DNA of 64,000 bases from the NCBI GenBank assembly GCA_029339505.1, contig JAQISU010000182.1, positions 248,001 to 312,000 of the forward strand, read 5' to 3'. The notes under the pieces were generated by a model. That model was not told where the DNA came from. It saw nothing but the letters and a program-made list of their open reading frames with translations, and made no database searches. The DNA comes from Unio delphinus. Taxonomy: Eukaryota > Mollusca > Bivalvia > Unionida > Unionidae. Made by a program: the position numbers and the translations under genes. The stretch's first letter is position 1, and each line of letters opens with the position of its first letter. Of the stretch, positions 24,091 through 37,199 are shown in pieces.

Positions 24091-24106
24091 ATATGTGAAA
24101 TACCTG

Positions 24107-24273
24107 CAGTATCGGATTGCCAGATAGGCAGAGTAGACACCGGCCTATGGGCCCCATGCCTTTTAGGGTCCCCGCGAAATGCGTATCAAAATAATATTGA
24201 TAGGAGATACTTTTCGAATGGGGAGGTGGGGACTGCCTAAGGGCACTGGATGGGTGAGTGTAATCCGGCACTG
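24107..24273. mobile_element. hAT-type MITE, family 2, diverged inverted copy
   Basis: Starts CAGTATCGGATTGCC and ends GTAATCCGGCACTG, with GGCAGAGTAGACACCGGCCTA matching the reverse complement of the 21.8-kb copy. The right end carries a 25-bp direct duplication (GCACTGGATGGGTGAGTG twice), and no clean 8-bp TSD is left. Confidence 0.75.
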
Positions 24274-24285
24274 GATGGGTGAGTG

Positions 24286-25354
24286 ATCTGTAAAACGCGA
24301 ACACCCAAGAGTAGGCTCAATACATTGCCATTCGAAAGCCACGAAAAACGACACAAGACCCAACAAACGTTGTTGTATACACCCCCCCCACTCCGTAAAA
24401 TAAGAAACCCACAACAGAAATACATTTTGTTACTGCACGTGCATTAGAGCATTTATAACTGAGTTAAACCTACAGTTCTCAAGCTTTGCTTTAGCCATTG
24501 ATTGTAAAGGAATAATTAGTATCTCTGGATATAGTTGATGTGCTAATACAGAATTCTTAGACAAAGACAGTTTATCAAAATTTTATTCGGATTTCTAACA
24601 AAGGATTGTTAAATATTGAATATTTATAATGAATTATAGATAAGCACAAAATAGACTTCAGGAACATAATTATTTACATAATCGTAGCTCATTTCTTAAA
24701 TACGCATGTAAATTAAACATTACCAATTAAAGACTAACGATTCTAGTAATGAAGTATACGTCATACTACACATAATTCCAATTCCAATGTCATAATATTC
24801 TGCAACAGCGAGTAACTAACTTACTGACCTTTATGAACCAGTGTGTTAGAATTTTCTAAGTTATCCCGCCAAATTACAAGTGGCTTCCTTGGAGTATTGT
24901 TTAATAACCTTTTCAGCACGATGTTTGGGCAATTACTGAGTTCCTAGCTTCGAAAGAACTAAGTTAAATTCGTATTGAAAATGGTGACCATACCCTCATT
25001 TAATTCCGATTGGATGTCGATTCTACCCTCTTCCATTCAACTTAGCAGACAATGCCCCCGACTGTCTGTCATCGTGGTGAGATTTACGATACCAATAAGG
25101 GTCCTTTGTTCTTGAACAAAAATTTCAACGTCCACGTGTAACGTTTCACACCCAACAAAGCTGGGTTCCCGTACCTTTCCTCTATAGCAGCGGGATTAAT
25201 ATATACATGGCTTATAACCATCTCTTTGTTCCTTTCACTTACGTAATCGCTAACAGGGCAACGTGACAATTTAGAATTAACATATAAATCTTCTTTTCGA
25301 TGGGGGAGTGTTGCGTATATCTGATTATATATAAGAGAATGTAGCAAGACCTCA
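24286..25354. other. Unrecognised spacer
   Basis: Includes a short poly-C run near 24,383 and, at about 24,544-24,593, the dispersed patch shared with 1,277-1,325. No gene was recognised. Confidence 0.4.
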
Positions 25355-25860
25355 TATGAGAACAGCCTTAGTCGCTAAGGAGCTTTCACGCTACAATATA
25401 TACATTGCATTCTTGAGTAAGACCAGGTTTGCAGAGGAGGGTTCTCTGACTGAGCTAGCAAGCGGATACATCTTCTTAAAGAAAAGAAAAGCCCAAAACG
25501 ACAACAGGATCAACGGAGTCGGCCTGGCTATCAAATCAAGTCTTCTGAAGCAGCTTCCACACCTGCATGTTGGTATCAATGAGAGGCTAATGAAATTGAG
25601 ACTACCCATCAGGCACAAACGCCATACTACAATCATCAGCGCCTACACCCCTAACCGCTCGAGCAAGCGGAAATCATCCAGCAGTTTTTTTTGTGGACCT
25701 CAGATCTGTATTGTGCTCAGTTCCAGCTGACGACAAAATCATCATACTACTGATGGACTTCAGCGTCCGTGTTGGCTGAGATTAAAAAGGTGAAAAGATG
25801 TGCTTGGCAAGCAAGGTGTCGGCAAGATGAACAACAGTTACAACACGGTATGCTTCTACT
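25355..25860 (+). pseudogene. LINE endonuclease (APE-type) fragment
   Basis: The translation from about 25,355 reads RTALVAKELSRYNIYIAFLS, then TRFAEEGSL, the N-terminal part of the apurinic-endonuclease domain of RTE/L1-like LINEs, where TRF carries part of the active site. It continues with NGVGLAIKSSLL, INERLMKLRLP and TTIISAYTPN. After a frame shift near 25,690, IIILLMDFSVRVG matches the GDFNARVG catalytic strand with its Asp-Phe-Asn changed, and GKQGVGKMNN follows at about 25,800-25,835. Only about 500 bp remain and no RT domain follows. The 14.1-kb LINE lacks this domain, so the two fragments do not overlap. Confidence 0.85.
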
Positions 25861-27047
25861 CCGCAAATGCATATAATGTGACCTCCTCATTACAAACTCA
25901 ATCTTCAGAATGGCGAACAAACACAAAAACACCTTTATGCACCCAAATCTCTCCAATGACACTTAATAGACTATATAATAATCCGCCATGTAAAAAGCCT
26001 ACATTATTACTTTTGAATGTAATCGTGGTTGAAAGGTCAAATGTCTATATTTAGCGTATATGACATTGGGCCATTTCTACAACTTATTCAGCGGAAAAAA
26101 TACGAAAAACACATTTTTCAAAACGCTGAAAAACTAAAATAAACGAATATATACGCTCACCTACGCCTTCTTTTTAAATACTTTGGAGTTCATTTTACGG
26201 GAATAATGGTGAAATGTGTGCGGATATTTGCGGAAAACTCACAAATTATGTCTTTTTCAAAGGTCACCCATGCTATCAAGAACGATAACTCTTTCCGGCA
26301 AATGGGTACGTACAAAATGCAAATACGACATAATTTGGGTTAAAAAAAAACACACGAAAACTTGATCGTTTGAAAAGGCGACGTTTATAGCAAGGAATCT
26401 GATTATAGAGAGGTATTGTCTTTCATTATACCAAACTTATCACAAAATATTTGTACAATGTTTGTTGTGTAATATATTTTAGAGGTTAGAGACTTGACGG
26501 GAGTATCACCCACTGATTCAGTGATACAGTACTATTATTAATAGGTACGTGGTTGTGATCACTGAGATATTATCCTTGTCAGGTCATCTGTTCTAGGTAC
26601 TATTCTTATCTAGAGACACTGGTATTAAAATTAAAATGTTCATGTTTAGTAGGGATGAAAAAAAAGTAATAAAACAAAGTTAAATAATTTTTTTTCAGAA
26701 TTTTGAAGAATGAAAACAAATGCATTTAAAATTTATATGCCATTTTTTTTTAAATATGAATATTTAAATATTGTCAGCATAAGCCAATAAATAGAGAATC
26801 GATCTGTAGTATTTCTCCATTAAACAAATAATCATAAATATTTCTTGAATTTCGTCAGTATCATCTCTATCTCTGATACCACATTTATCTTTACCTACTA
26901 TAGATATGAAAACTGACCAAATATATCTTATGATAACTAAATTCTAAAATAGCAATTGTTATGTACTAAATTGTGATTTCAGATCAATGTATATAGGTTA
27001 AAGAACACTGTAATGAATATGCACTATTGGTTGTAAGAGTAACATAC
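25861..27047. other. Unrecognised spacer
   Basis: AT-rich, no gene recognised. Confidence 0.4.
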
Positions 27048-27185
27048 AATTTCAACTTGGTATGACTCATGATTATTTTATTTAATGCAAAAATGTTAGG
27101 GGTGTGTGTGATAAGAAGGCACAGAAAGTCTTCAGAAGTACCTATAACATAGAAAAAGTGAATTTATTCTTGAAGCTGAATGTTC

Positions 27186-27240
<55 letters not shown>

Positions 27241-27440
27241 CCATATGTGAAAAATATGCAACTTTCAGCATGAAATAACATGAGGTCATGAATTTTCAAA
27301 AAGTGATCGAAGACCAATATTAAAAATGGTGGACGGTACATGTGTTTGAATGCTCCCAATGAATTTATTTGAAAAGATATCATAAAAATGGTTCATTTTT
27401 TAAATCTGCACACTCAAATTAAGCAGAAAACTACATTTTA
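27048..27440 (+). repeat. 400-bp tandem duplication, copy 1
   Basis: Collinear with copy 2 at 27,450-27,815 through blocks such as AATGCAAAAATGTT, AAATAACATGAGGTCA, GAAGACCAATATTAAAAATG and AAATCTGCACACTCAAATTA. It contains a (AT)n expansion at 27,190-27,238 that copy 2 lacks. Confidence 0.92.
27190..27238. repeat. (AT)n microsatellite
   Basis: AT dinucleotide run inside copy 1 of the tandem duplication. Confidence 0.97.
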
Positions 27441-27449
27441 AAAGCAAGA

Positions 27450-27815
27450 TATAATTTCAACTTGTGTATGACTAAACAATATAGTATTTAATGCAAAAAT
27501 GTTGGGGGGATGGGTGATAAAAAGACACAGGGGGACTTCTGAATTACCAGGAACATAGAAAAAGTCAAATTATTCTTAAAGCTGAATGTTCACAAAACAT
27601 TTCAATATAAAATATATGTAAGAAATATGTAAATTTTAGCTTCAAATAACATGAGGTCAGGAATTTTCAAAAATTGACGAAGACCAATATTAAAAATGGT
27701 GGACGGTTCATGTGTTTGAATGCTTCCTGTGAATTTATTTAAAAAGATACCATAAAGATGGGCTCATTTTTTAAATCTGCACACTCAAATTATGCATAAA
27801 ATATTCTATTTTTAT
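27450..27815 (+). repeat. 400-bp tandem duplication, copy 2
   Basis: Second copy of the unit at 27,048-27,440. At the position of the (AT)n tract it has CATTTCAATATAAAATATATG instead, so the microsatellite arose after the duplication or was lost here. Confidence 0.92.
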
Positions 27816-28534
27816 ATATTTTATAATTATGAAAAAAAATCATCCCCTGTTGCTACTTATCCTCTTGTCAGAGAATTGCCAGGATATTGGCGTACTCAAA
27901 CAGTGTGTCAAAGATTCGTGGAATTAAGACAGAATATGGTCTGGAGAATTGGGAAATAGAGCCTGAACTCTGATTTGTAATCAATCATGTAGGATTTTAC
28001 TACTGAAAAGTCACGCTTGACTGGTCAAGAATGGACACTCAATTTCAAACTTACAGCGATGTGAAACCATGGCCAGATCTTGTGAAGACGGAGTTCAATA
28101 TTCATTTTAAGACGGGTTCCATGTTATGTTTAAAGACGGGTTCCATATCAGTTTATGACGTTGCAAAATGTTCATACTGATATATACGGTGCAAAAGCCT
28201 TCGACTAATCTCAGTTATCTGTCGGTACAGTATATAATAGTATGTTAGCATTCACCTTAAGTCGAGGTCGTTTTTTGTGTGTGTGTGATTCTTTATATAC
28301 ACCGCCAATCATTTTCAAGGATGTCTTTTCGGTTTTGTCGTGTATTTGCATATTTAACATTGTGAGTCTAACATTGGCTTTATCATGATTATCCTTATGG
28401 AATGCCAGACTAAACGTTAATTGACATGAAACCATGTGTTACTGCGCTACTTGAGTTAAGAAGTTTGATTTGGAATAATATAACCTTTGATTTGAAACAT
28501 TGCACCATTTAAAACTGCCATGATGTGATCTCAA
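27816..28534. other. Unrecognised spacer
   Basis: Only a short local duplication around 28,108-28,150 (AAGACGGGTTCCAT twice) is visible. Confidence 0.4.
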
Positions 28535-28685
28535 TAAGAAAGACAATTTATCAAAGAAAATTCTAGCATGCCAAACACTGATGCCATTAGTGAACAACAT
28601 TAGTGGCAGAATGGATGCCAGATGAAATTATTTATTTTTCCTGGTGAACATTGCTGACATCGTTATTGTTGAATTAAAAGGCAAA
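28535..28685 (+). repeat. Dispersed repeat family A, diverged copy 3
   Basis: Weak collinearity with 10,830-10,915: AATGGATGCCAGATGAA, then GAACATTGCTGAC and TATTGTTGAATTAAA correspond to AATGGATGGTCGCCAGATGA, GAAAATTTGGCTGAC and TGTTGTTGAAATAAT. Confidence 0.45.
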
Positions 28686-28689
28686 CCGG

Positions 28690-30565
28690 TTATCGAAAAG
28701 GAAAAAGAAACAAAGAAAAGGTTCGCTTAATTATGTATGAAAACGGCTTTTCTAACCAGGGGAAGTCTGAAAACATCGCGAGTGTCTTATCTGATTAACC
28801 TTCTGATTGTTCTTGTCATTTGGTGTTTGGAGACACGGGAACGCATGTATGTCACTAAGTGTGGAAGAACTTCTAATAAAGAGCCCATGTTAGTTTATCC
28901 TGGCTGTTGAAGGTATGTTTTGAATCCATACCATTTTGATCGCTAATCCCGCACGAAAGTGACTCAGCCACGCAGGCCTCTCTAATAAAGTTATATTTAT
29001 GAGCTTAATACCATTATGTACATGTAGTGTAAATTAACATGTCCTTCCCCTTTATTACGCGATAATAGCTGCTCATGGTGCATTTGACCTATTTCTAGTA
29101 ACTCGAAGGTTGAATTGCGCCAGATGATAGATAGCTTTACCTACCACTCACATGACATGACAACCTGTTATGTTTCAGTTTGAATGATATATTCATTAAA
29201 AAAGATTTGTATTATTCTTAAAAATGTAAATTTACACAGTTACATAAATTTTATCGCAGTAGACAATATTTAGATATGTACTTCAAGTTCATAAAGTAAT
29301 AACGTGTTTTATTTCAGTAAATGATAAAAAAAAAATCAATTTCAAAGCTGCTTGAGAATTTATTCATGAAAACGGAAATTTCTCTGCAAAAGCTACCAAA
29401 GATACCAATGTATTTAGTAAATAATCTTATCCTTATTTATTTTATTTGTCTTGTGTTGATGCTGCCTTGAAATTAAAGTAATTAAAAATTAATAACAAAA
29501 TCTAAATAATTGCGGAATTGTTATCATTGGCGTCTCTTGATGTATATGCGTCCTTAATACTTCAACCGATATTTATTTGAAACCATTGCGTTTTGTTTGT
29601 TTTTTAAATTTTATTACTACATGTCTATATCCCCAGCCCTCATTCAATCCCATGAGAAAGGAAAGAGTTACTCAAGCATTTGATAAATCGAAAAGATAAC
29701 ATATTATTTTTGGGACAATCAAACTTTAAAATGTAAATTTTTAAACTTTAAAATAAAGCAGTATCGGATTCAGTCCATCCTATACAAAAAAAAAAGATAT
29801 ACATCAAAACCCACAAGTTCTTCGCCCATATTGAAACTTAATTTTTTCAATTTCAATTTATTCTTTTTTCAAGCCGTCGACGGGAGGTAATTTCTACATA
29901 CGTTTATGCCAACAAGCATGCTGTAATTGCCTACAATTGTTTCAATATTCAGCTGAGCACAAAAAATATCTTTATCAATCGAAGTTTTGTCTATGTTTCA
30001 GGAAATGAATACATCTAATTCCTCCATATCGACGATCTAAGCATCGACTGTCAGAATTATGAGGCTCCCAATGAATTTTTATCATTTTCGATGGAGAAAT
30101 GAACAAATCATTGCAGAAGTCATAAATACTTATCATAGTCAATTCATTATTGCCACAAGCAGCTTGTGGAAGAAGAAAAAAAATGGCGGACGAAGGCAGT
30201 ACCTGGAGGTGTGTCTAACTCACGTTTACTGAGTGGTTAATTGATCAGCATGTTTGACAAGTGGCGATAGGTAAATTGCACAGAACCGTCATGACACGTG
30301 TATGATTTAGAAGTGATTCCATAATGCACATTATTAAGGTCACCCACAGATTAGTCTCAATGAGTAAAATTTTGAAACTGATACCACGAGGACAAAGTCG
30401 GTCAAGCCTCAGGCCTTGCGCGTGAGACACGCATTTTCGCGCACACTGAATTTTCTCACGCATTCTTAAACGTATCTCATGTATATCATTTACTTATGAC
30501 TTAATTGTATTAGTTTCCTAACTCTTTCCGGTGAATTTCCACGTTTGCACGACACGCATTCTCAC
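28690..30565. other. 1.9-kb stretch without recognised features
   Basis: No exon, SINE or tandem array was seen. Confidence 0.4.

Positions 30566-30619
<54 letters not shown>
30566..30619. repeat. (AAT)n microsatellite, 3' tail of the LINE
   Basis: 18 AAT triplets directly abut the LINE 3' end. Read on the minus strand they are (ATT)n, as expected for a CR1/L2-type tail. Confidence 0.95.
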
Positions 30620-30621
<2 letters not shown>

Positions 30622-32064
30622 CTTTGTATTGCGCCTATCTTTAGAAGCTCAAAACGCTTTACATCTATAATGATATGACTACAAAAAACAAAAGCAAACA
30701 TGAGATTGGAAAAACAAAAAAATGCTGAAAATATTTAAGGTAGGATACATTATTAGGTCTTTAAGTTTGTTTTTGCAGTCGAGAAAGGTTAGTTTTAAGA
30801 GCACTCTTTTAAGGGATCACTGTGTCTTTGTGTCTTATTTCAATAGGCATTTCATTCCACGATGCTGGGCCCTTTTATGCATAAGAACGTTGTCCATATG
30901 ACACCGTTTTCATTGTGGGAATAATGAGTATATGCTTGTCATAAGTGGAGCGTAAGTATCTTGCTGGTGTATACACATGGGTGAAACCGGTAAAGTATGC
31001 TGGACTGGAGTTAGTCATTGAAACGTAGCACGGTGAACCCATATTGTGTTTGATTCTGGATCCAATGGATATCCTGTGGGTACAGAGCAGCGGGAAGGTG
31101 TGCTCAGATCGTCGTACTCTAAAGATGATCCGAACAGCTGTTTTTTTATATATAACTTTTTGAAGTTTCTGGATTTGATATTGAGACGAACCAGACAATT
31201 GAATTACAATAGTCCAGTCTTGAAAGTACTAATGAACACACAAGTGTTTTAGTGGCGAATAGAGCTGCTATCCAGAGTAACACGTAGGTTTCTTCCTGCC
31301 TGTGTGAATTTAATGTTGGTTTTGTTGATACTTATTGTTTGAGGAAAAAAGATATAAATGAGAAAGTCTTTGTATTGTGATCAGAATGGCCTCAGCTTTA
31401 TCATCATTCATCTGCAGCTTGTTACATATCATCCATGATTTCATATCTCTACTCCGTGGACGGTAGCATCAACTTTAGTTGGGTGGCTAAACTAGTATAT
31501 TTGGGTGTCAGCAGCGTACAATTGGTGTGACACTGTGTTATAATCTTTTACATTTGAGAGCGACTGAATTGCATAGAATGAAGGGAACAGGTCCAAAAAC
31601 AGACCCAACACATATCAACTGCGCTGGAGTGTATTCCATTTGCAGATACGATGTGTGTCCTGTTGGCTAAGTAGGACTTGAACCACAATATTGCGAATGC
31701 CAAATACTTGCTGGAAAGAGTTAAGTAATATATCATGGTCTACTGTGTCAAATGTTGCAGACAAATCAAAGAGGGTGTGAGGACTGTACTCTTTCGGCTA
31801 TCCAAAGCAGAGGGAATGTCATTGAATATGTTTAGAAGAGTGGCTTTAGTACTGAGGTAAGGGCGATATGCTGTACATTGCTAAAAAGACTTTTTCAATT
31901 CATCTGAAATACAAGTTGGGTTAAAACAACTTTTTCTAAGATGTTTGATATGAACAGGAGATTAGAAGCTGGGCGGTAGTTCTTTAAATCGTTATGGTTA
32001 AGTGTTGGTTTCTTCAGCAGATGCTTTACAACGGCAGTTTTGAAAAATGATGGGAATTCCCCAA

Positions 32065-32171
<107 letters not shown>

Positions 32172-32710
32172 TTAATATCATCAGTTAGTGAAATCAATAT
32201 TGGGTCTAATCACTCAAGCAGCAGTGATGTTGAAACTGGTTCAAGTTCACATGACTTTGGTGCACTCTTAATCACGATTTTTCTTACTAAATCCATTGAG
32301 ACAGGTTTAAATGCTTCTAGTGGTTGTCGCTGGAATTCTGTATCGTAACTGTGTGGCGACGACGAAATTGTGTTGTCAAGCGTATCTCTAATGGTTTGTA
32401 CTTTGACACGGAAGAAATTTGCTAATAGGTCCGGAAGGTCTACTGGGGAGAAGGTAGTTGGAAGTGGTGTACATTTGTTCCTTGAAATTAATTTGTTAGT
32501 TATCTCGAAGAGCTCTTTGCAACTGGAACTCTTCTTGATCTTATTACTGTAGTGGGATAATTTGGCTAAATGGACTATGTTTGTGACGTTCTTCTTAGCG
32601 GCTTCATATATTTGTGTATGAATAGTGAGTCAAGTGGAAAGCCAAAGCTTCTTTGCTTTACAGCGGTCTCTTTTAGCAGTGCGACAATAGACTGACTGTG
32701 GCATGCCTTT

Positions 32711-35389
32711 CTTCTCACCCAGAAACCCTACTCGGGCTTCGCCTTGTTTCCCAACCAGGAAGCCGTCACACCTTGGAGATGATCTTACCACTCCTGTCAC
32801 TTACTATTCATGTGGTGTGGTGAGAATCCTAATACTGAATGATGCCGCTAAAAAAAATACACCCTCCCCCCAATAAAGAAACGCACCTCCTTCCTTCAAG
32901 AGAAAAAAGAAACCAAATAAAAAAAAAAAACTCGCAAATGTGTTCATAAAATATAGATTCCCCCTCAACATTGGCGGCGTTGTTTTTTTTATATTTAAAA
33001 AATCTGGGGAGCATTTTCTACGGCTCTAAAACACTCCGAGGAAAATGGAACTTATGGCCCTTGGTGGTCTTGATAAACGACTCGACCATGGACAGACTGA
33101 AATGGAAAACGCGATGTGCTTTACTATCATTAGATGAGACATATTCATCATGTATTTGTGATTCTACCACTCCCTCGAGTCAAAGTGAATGTAGGAGAAT
33201 GGGGAAGGGGTTACATGTAAAAGGTAAACAAAACGTCCTAACTTGTATTCATGACGTCCCAGTTGTAAATTACATGGCATACATAACGAGTCATAAAATT
33301 GATATTTAGTTCATGTAGTTTCCTTCCCACACGTGCAAGTGATGACGTTTTATCCGTTCACAATTACAAATAATTTATTGTAACATGTGGCTGTCGTGGT
33401 GTATCTCAAGCAATGTTGCTTTTACTTCAAATTTCGATTAACCCAGCATTAGTTTGTGCTGATGTGATGTCGCTTCTGTTATGCATAATTTATTATAGAT
33501 GCTTTACTTTTGCCCATGATTGAGAATAGAAATTTTGGTGTGTACCTGTATTTTGTCTTATTTCTATGCTATATATAGATATTTACTTGGGTTTGAGTTG
33601 AAGACCTAACCTTGATTATGCCGTTTGAAGGTTCTAGAAATGAATTTCCGTACAGTTTCGCGTTTCCATTAAGACGAATGAATTTGTTTTCTTATAAAAA
33701 GTTATTGTGACAATGGCCGGTCTGGGTTGAGATTAACAAGATTATTTTTGTCGCTTTATTGCTGAGTTCAGATATAATTTGAGAGGAATCATTTATTTAA
33801 ATTAATCATTGGAATTACGACGTCTACATTGACTGTTTGGACTCGGGATTATTGAGAATTCATTCAAAGACAATATGGAGTATATCATAGTGATATATCA
33901 AGACTGTTGGCGCACAAGATATTTCATTGTTATTAGTATATCAGCACATTCAATACATAATTAATGCGGAACACACACTCCATACGTTTGAACTTGTGAT
34001 ATAATCTTTAGAAATATTTGGAATTTAATTACTATTACTGTAAAATTCCTTTCAAATGTACACTTTGTATTCTAGGAAAATAAATTATTTTTATAATTTT
34101 ACTAAATTCGTTGGTTTTGCCTTTTCTGTTACCTAGTTTAAAACTGTAGATTCGTAACACTCGCGACAAAACCGTCATTACACATAAATTTTCTTCTATG
34201 ATTGCAACTTATACACACACTATATCTTTACTTTCAACAGGCAACATTTTCTCGGCGGCTTTCATAAACGAGACAACGAAAGAATTTTAAAAGTCTTTCC
34301 TGTTCTAGTTACTTGATATCTCATTTACATAGGCCGAATGTCTGCTCTACAAAACAATCTGATAAATGTATTACCGTTTTCATGGCCTTGTATACTGTGC
34401 GCAGATGTGTCAGTGACATGCTTAAAAAAAAAATCCAGGTGTCTTTCTTTCTGGTCACGAAATTAGAAGCCGACTGTTATAAGTTAATCCATATTTATTT
34501 TTGAAATACAGCAAAGAGCATAATAAATATTTCTTTATATGAATTGGGGAAGTGATGATTCAATTTACAAGATGACAATTTTTGGGATGATACTTTGCAA
34601 AGAGAACAAACGTTTACAATAGCATGTACACAACATACTGTACTTTGGAAAGAATTAGTCTTGCGAAACCAAAATTACTTAGAGCTTTTACAACTTCGTC
34701 AGTTGTTTTGGAGGAAAGTATATATGCAAAATTTAGGTAGAATTTTACATTCATCGTATGAATTCTATAATTTGTTGAACAGACATGCAGTCTATACACG
34801 GGGGGAGATATAAAAAATGGGTTATAGACAGGTCCTGGATAGACTTATATGTGTCTGCAACAGGAGAAGCAAAAGCCTACAATCGAATTCCCCAGACTTT
34901 TTGTATATGAAATAGGTGTGGAAATGCTGCTGTACGTTAAATTGCAATTTATTACTTATTCCTGGTACTGATCACAGCATGCCAATGCAAGACTCGTTTG
35001 CAAATGGTCATATCGATAAAATCACCTAATTTAGGCATCTTTGGAAGACGGTGGCAAGTAAATGGCAATCCGAGATTCGTTTGCAAGTGACCATTCTGAT
35101 GGAATCGCCTTATTTGGAAGATGTGGTCATTGTAATAAGGATTAAAGATCTCGAACGGTCTCACTGGTTAAAACTGGTTTGTCTGAAATGATCTGAAACA
35201 CAAAACTTAACCAATGTGTGATAGATAGACGGACAAAACAAACACCATTTTATATTCCAACAGTTGCCTAGGTGATGTACAACAGCACACACAGGTTCTC
35301 TCTTTATGATAAATTATCAACAATATAGAATTTTTTAAAACACTTTTTCATCACTTGTAATGTAATCATGAACTACTAATGTCACCATG
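32711..35389. other. 2.7-kb stretch without recognised features
   Basis: No gene was recognised on either strand. Short open frames (32,971-33,309, 34,313-34,504, 34,595-34,813) show no family motif and are flanked by AT-rich sequence. Confidence 0.4.
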
Positions 35390-36200
35390 TGTCATACAGT
35401 GAATTACCCTTTTTCACTACGTGCCAAACGGTGAATTACTCTTGCAACGTGTCGTCAGTGAATTACTGTTGTGACTATGAGTCATAGTGAATTACTCCTG
35501 TCAGTACGTGTTATACAGTGAAGTACTCTTGTTACTATGACCCATAGTGAATTACTCCTGTCAGTACGTGTTATACAGTGAATTACTCCTGTCTGTACGT
35601 TAGACAGTGAATTAATTCCTGCCAGTACTTGTCATACAGTAAATTACTCTTGTTACTATGACTCATAGTGAATTACTCCTGTCAGTACGTGTTATACAGT
35701 GAATTACTCCTGTCAGTACGTGTTATACAGTGAATTAATTCCTGTCAGAACTTGTCATACAGTAAATTACTCTTGTTACTATGACTCATAGTGAATTACT
35801 CCTGTCAGTACGTGTTATACAGTGAATTACTCCTGTCAGTACGTGTTATACAGTGAATTACTCCTGTCAGTACGCGTCATACAGTGAATTACTCCTGTAA
35901 GTACGTGTTGTACAGTGAATTACTCCGGTCAGTACGTGTCATACAGTGAATTACTCTTGTTACTATGTGTCATACAGTGAATTACTCGTCATTATGTTAT
36001 ACAGTGAATTATTCGTTAATATGTGTTATACAGTAAACTACTCTTGTCACTATGAGTAAAAAAAGTGACGCGTGTGTCACTGCGTGTCATACAGTGAATT
36101 TACTCATGTGACTATGTGTAATAAAGTGAATTACTGTTATCACAATGTGTCATACAGTGATTTACTCTTGTTACTATGTGTCATACAATAAATTACCGGA
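35390..36200. repeat. 31-bp minisatellite (GTGAATTACTC unit)
   Basis: About 26 copies of a 31-bp unit with CAGTGAATTACTCCTGTCAG and TACGTGTTATA. It is more regular in the centre and degenerate at both edges. Confidence 0.93.
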
Positions 36201-36839
36201 TTAATTTGCTGATGCATAGTTTGCAACTGTCAGTATTTCATGGGAGTGTTTAAAGGTGATGCAAGTTTAATAAGTATGTCAATGTTTGCACTCATTAGAG
36301 ACTATACTGTTATTCAAACTTACAAGAATATATTTTTTAAGTTTTGTGAGCATTGCAAATGATCGCTCGATAAGTGTCCAACACGTAATGGTCATACTAG
36401 TTATCATGTCGGATCTTGCCATTCCTCATGATAGATGATAACCTAGGTTGATCATTTTGCCTTCGCAAATAAATAAATATTTTATTACATTTTAGTTTAA
36501 GTACAACTTGATGATTTTGAGTTATAGGTACACAGTGTTGCAATAGGGTTTGATGGAGGAATTTGTGTTGTGGTAAGATGATGCAATTCCAAATTATAAG
36601 GCTTTATCAGTCGCTAACACTTGGATAGAGATGTTGTACATGTACCTTGAAATTGAGAGGCAGACGGGGGAATTATGCAAGAGACTGTTATTAGCCTCTT
36701 ACTTTGTGTCTTCATGGGGTTTGTTGGAGGATCACGTGGGTGTGGGGTATTGGCAGCATAATTCAATGAGCCAACCAAATTAGATAATGATACATAACAT
36801 TGCATAATGAAATAGACTTCCAGTCACCTCTCTGGCTTT
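36201..36839. other. Unrecognised spacer
   Basis: No supported feature. Confidence 0.4.
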
Positions 36840-36992
36840 ACAGACAATGAATGTGGAGTTTCACATCTCTAGTCTTTCAAAGGTTCAAACAAGGGATTTA
36901 GAGCTTCACCTGTCTGGCTTTTCAAAGGTGCAGACAAGGAATGTAGAGCTTCACCTGTCTGGCTTTTCAAAGGTACAGACAAGGGATCTGCT
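36840..36992. repeat. 45-bp minisatellite, three copies
   Basis: TTCAAAGGT recurs at 36,876, 36,921 and 36,966; each unit includes GAGCTTCACCTGTCTGGCTT. The resulting 15-residue periodic frame is a by-product. Confidence 0.88.
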
Positions 36993-37199
36993 GTCTCCGC
37001 ATCAAACTTTTCTTATGGAATTGTGCTGGCCCACCCATACCCCCATCACCACCCATTATTGAATACATCGTGCGTTGTGCACATACATGGAATATGATAT
37101 TGTTCCCCAATCATATATTCATAAGCTATACTAATAAGGTAAAGCTCATGTCCATTAGATACATTTCTTATGTTTTAAATATAAAAATTTAAGAATATT

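Noticed and set aside
24163..24425. Several overlapping minus-strand open frames
   Set aside because: They fall on the hAT MITE and its flank; frames overlap each other and have no domain.
33500..34160. Possible LTR (AATAAA-like signal followed by TTCGTTGGTTTTGCC)
   Set aside because: No second copy, primer-binding site or TG...CA ends could be found in the window.
35390..36200. CRISPR-like array of short direct repeats
   Set aside because: There are no unique spacers; units are directly adjacent and degenerate, and the genome is animal.
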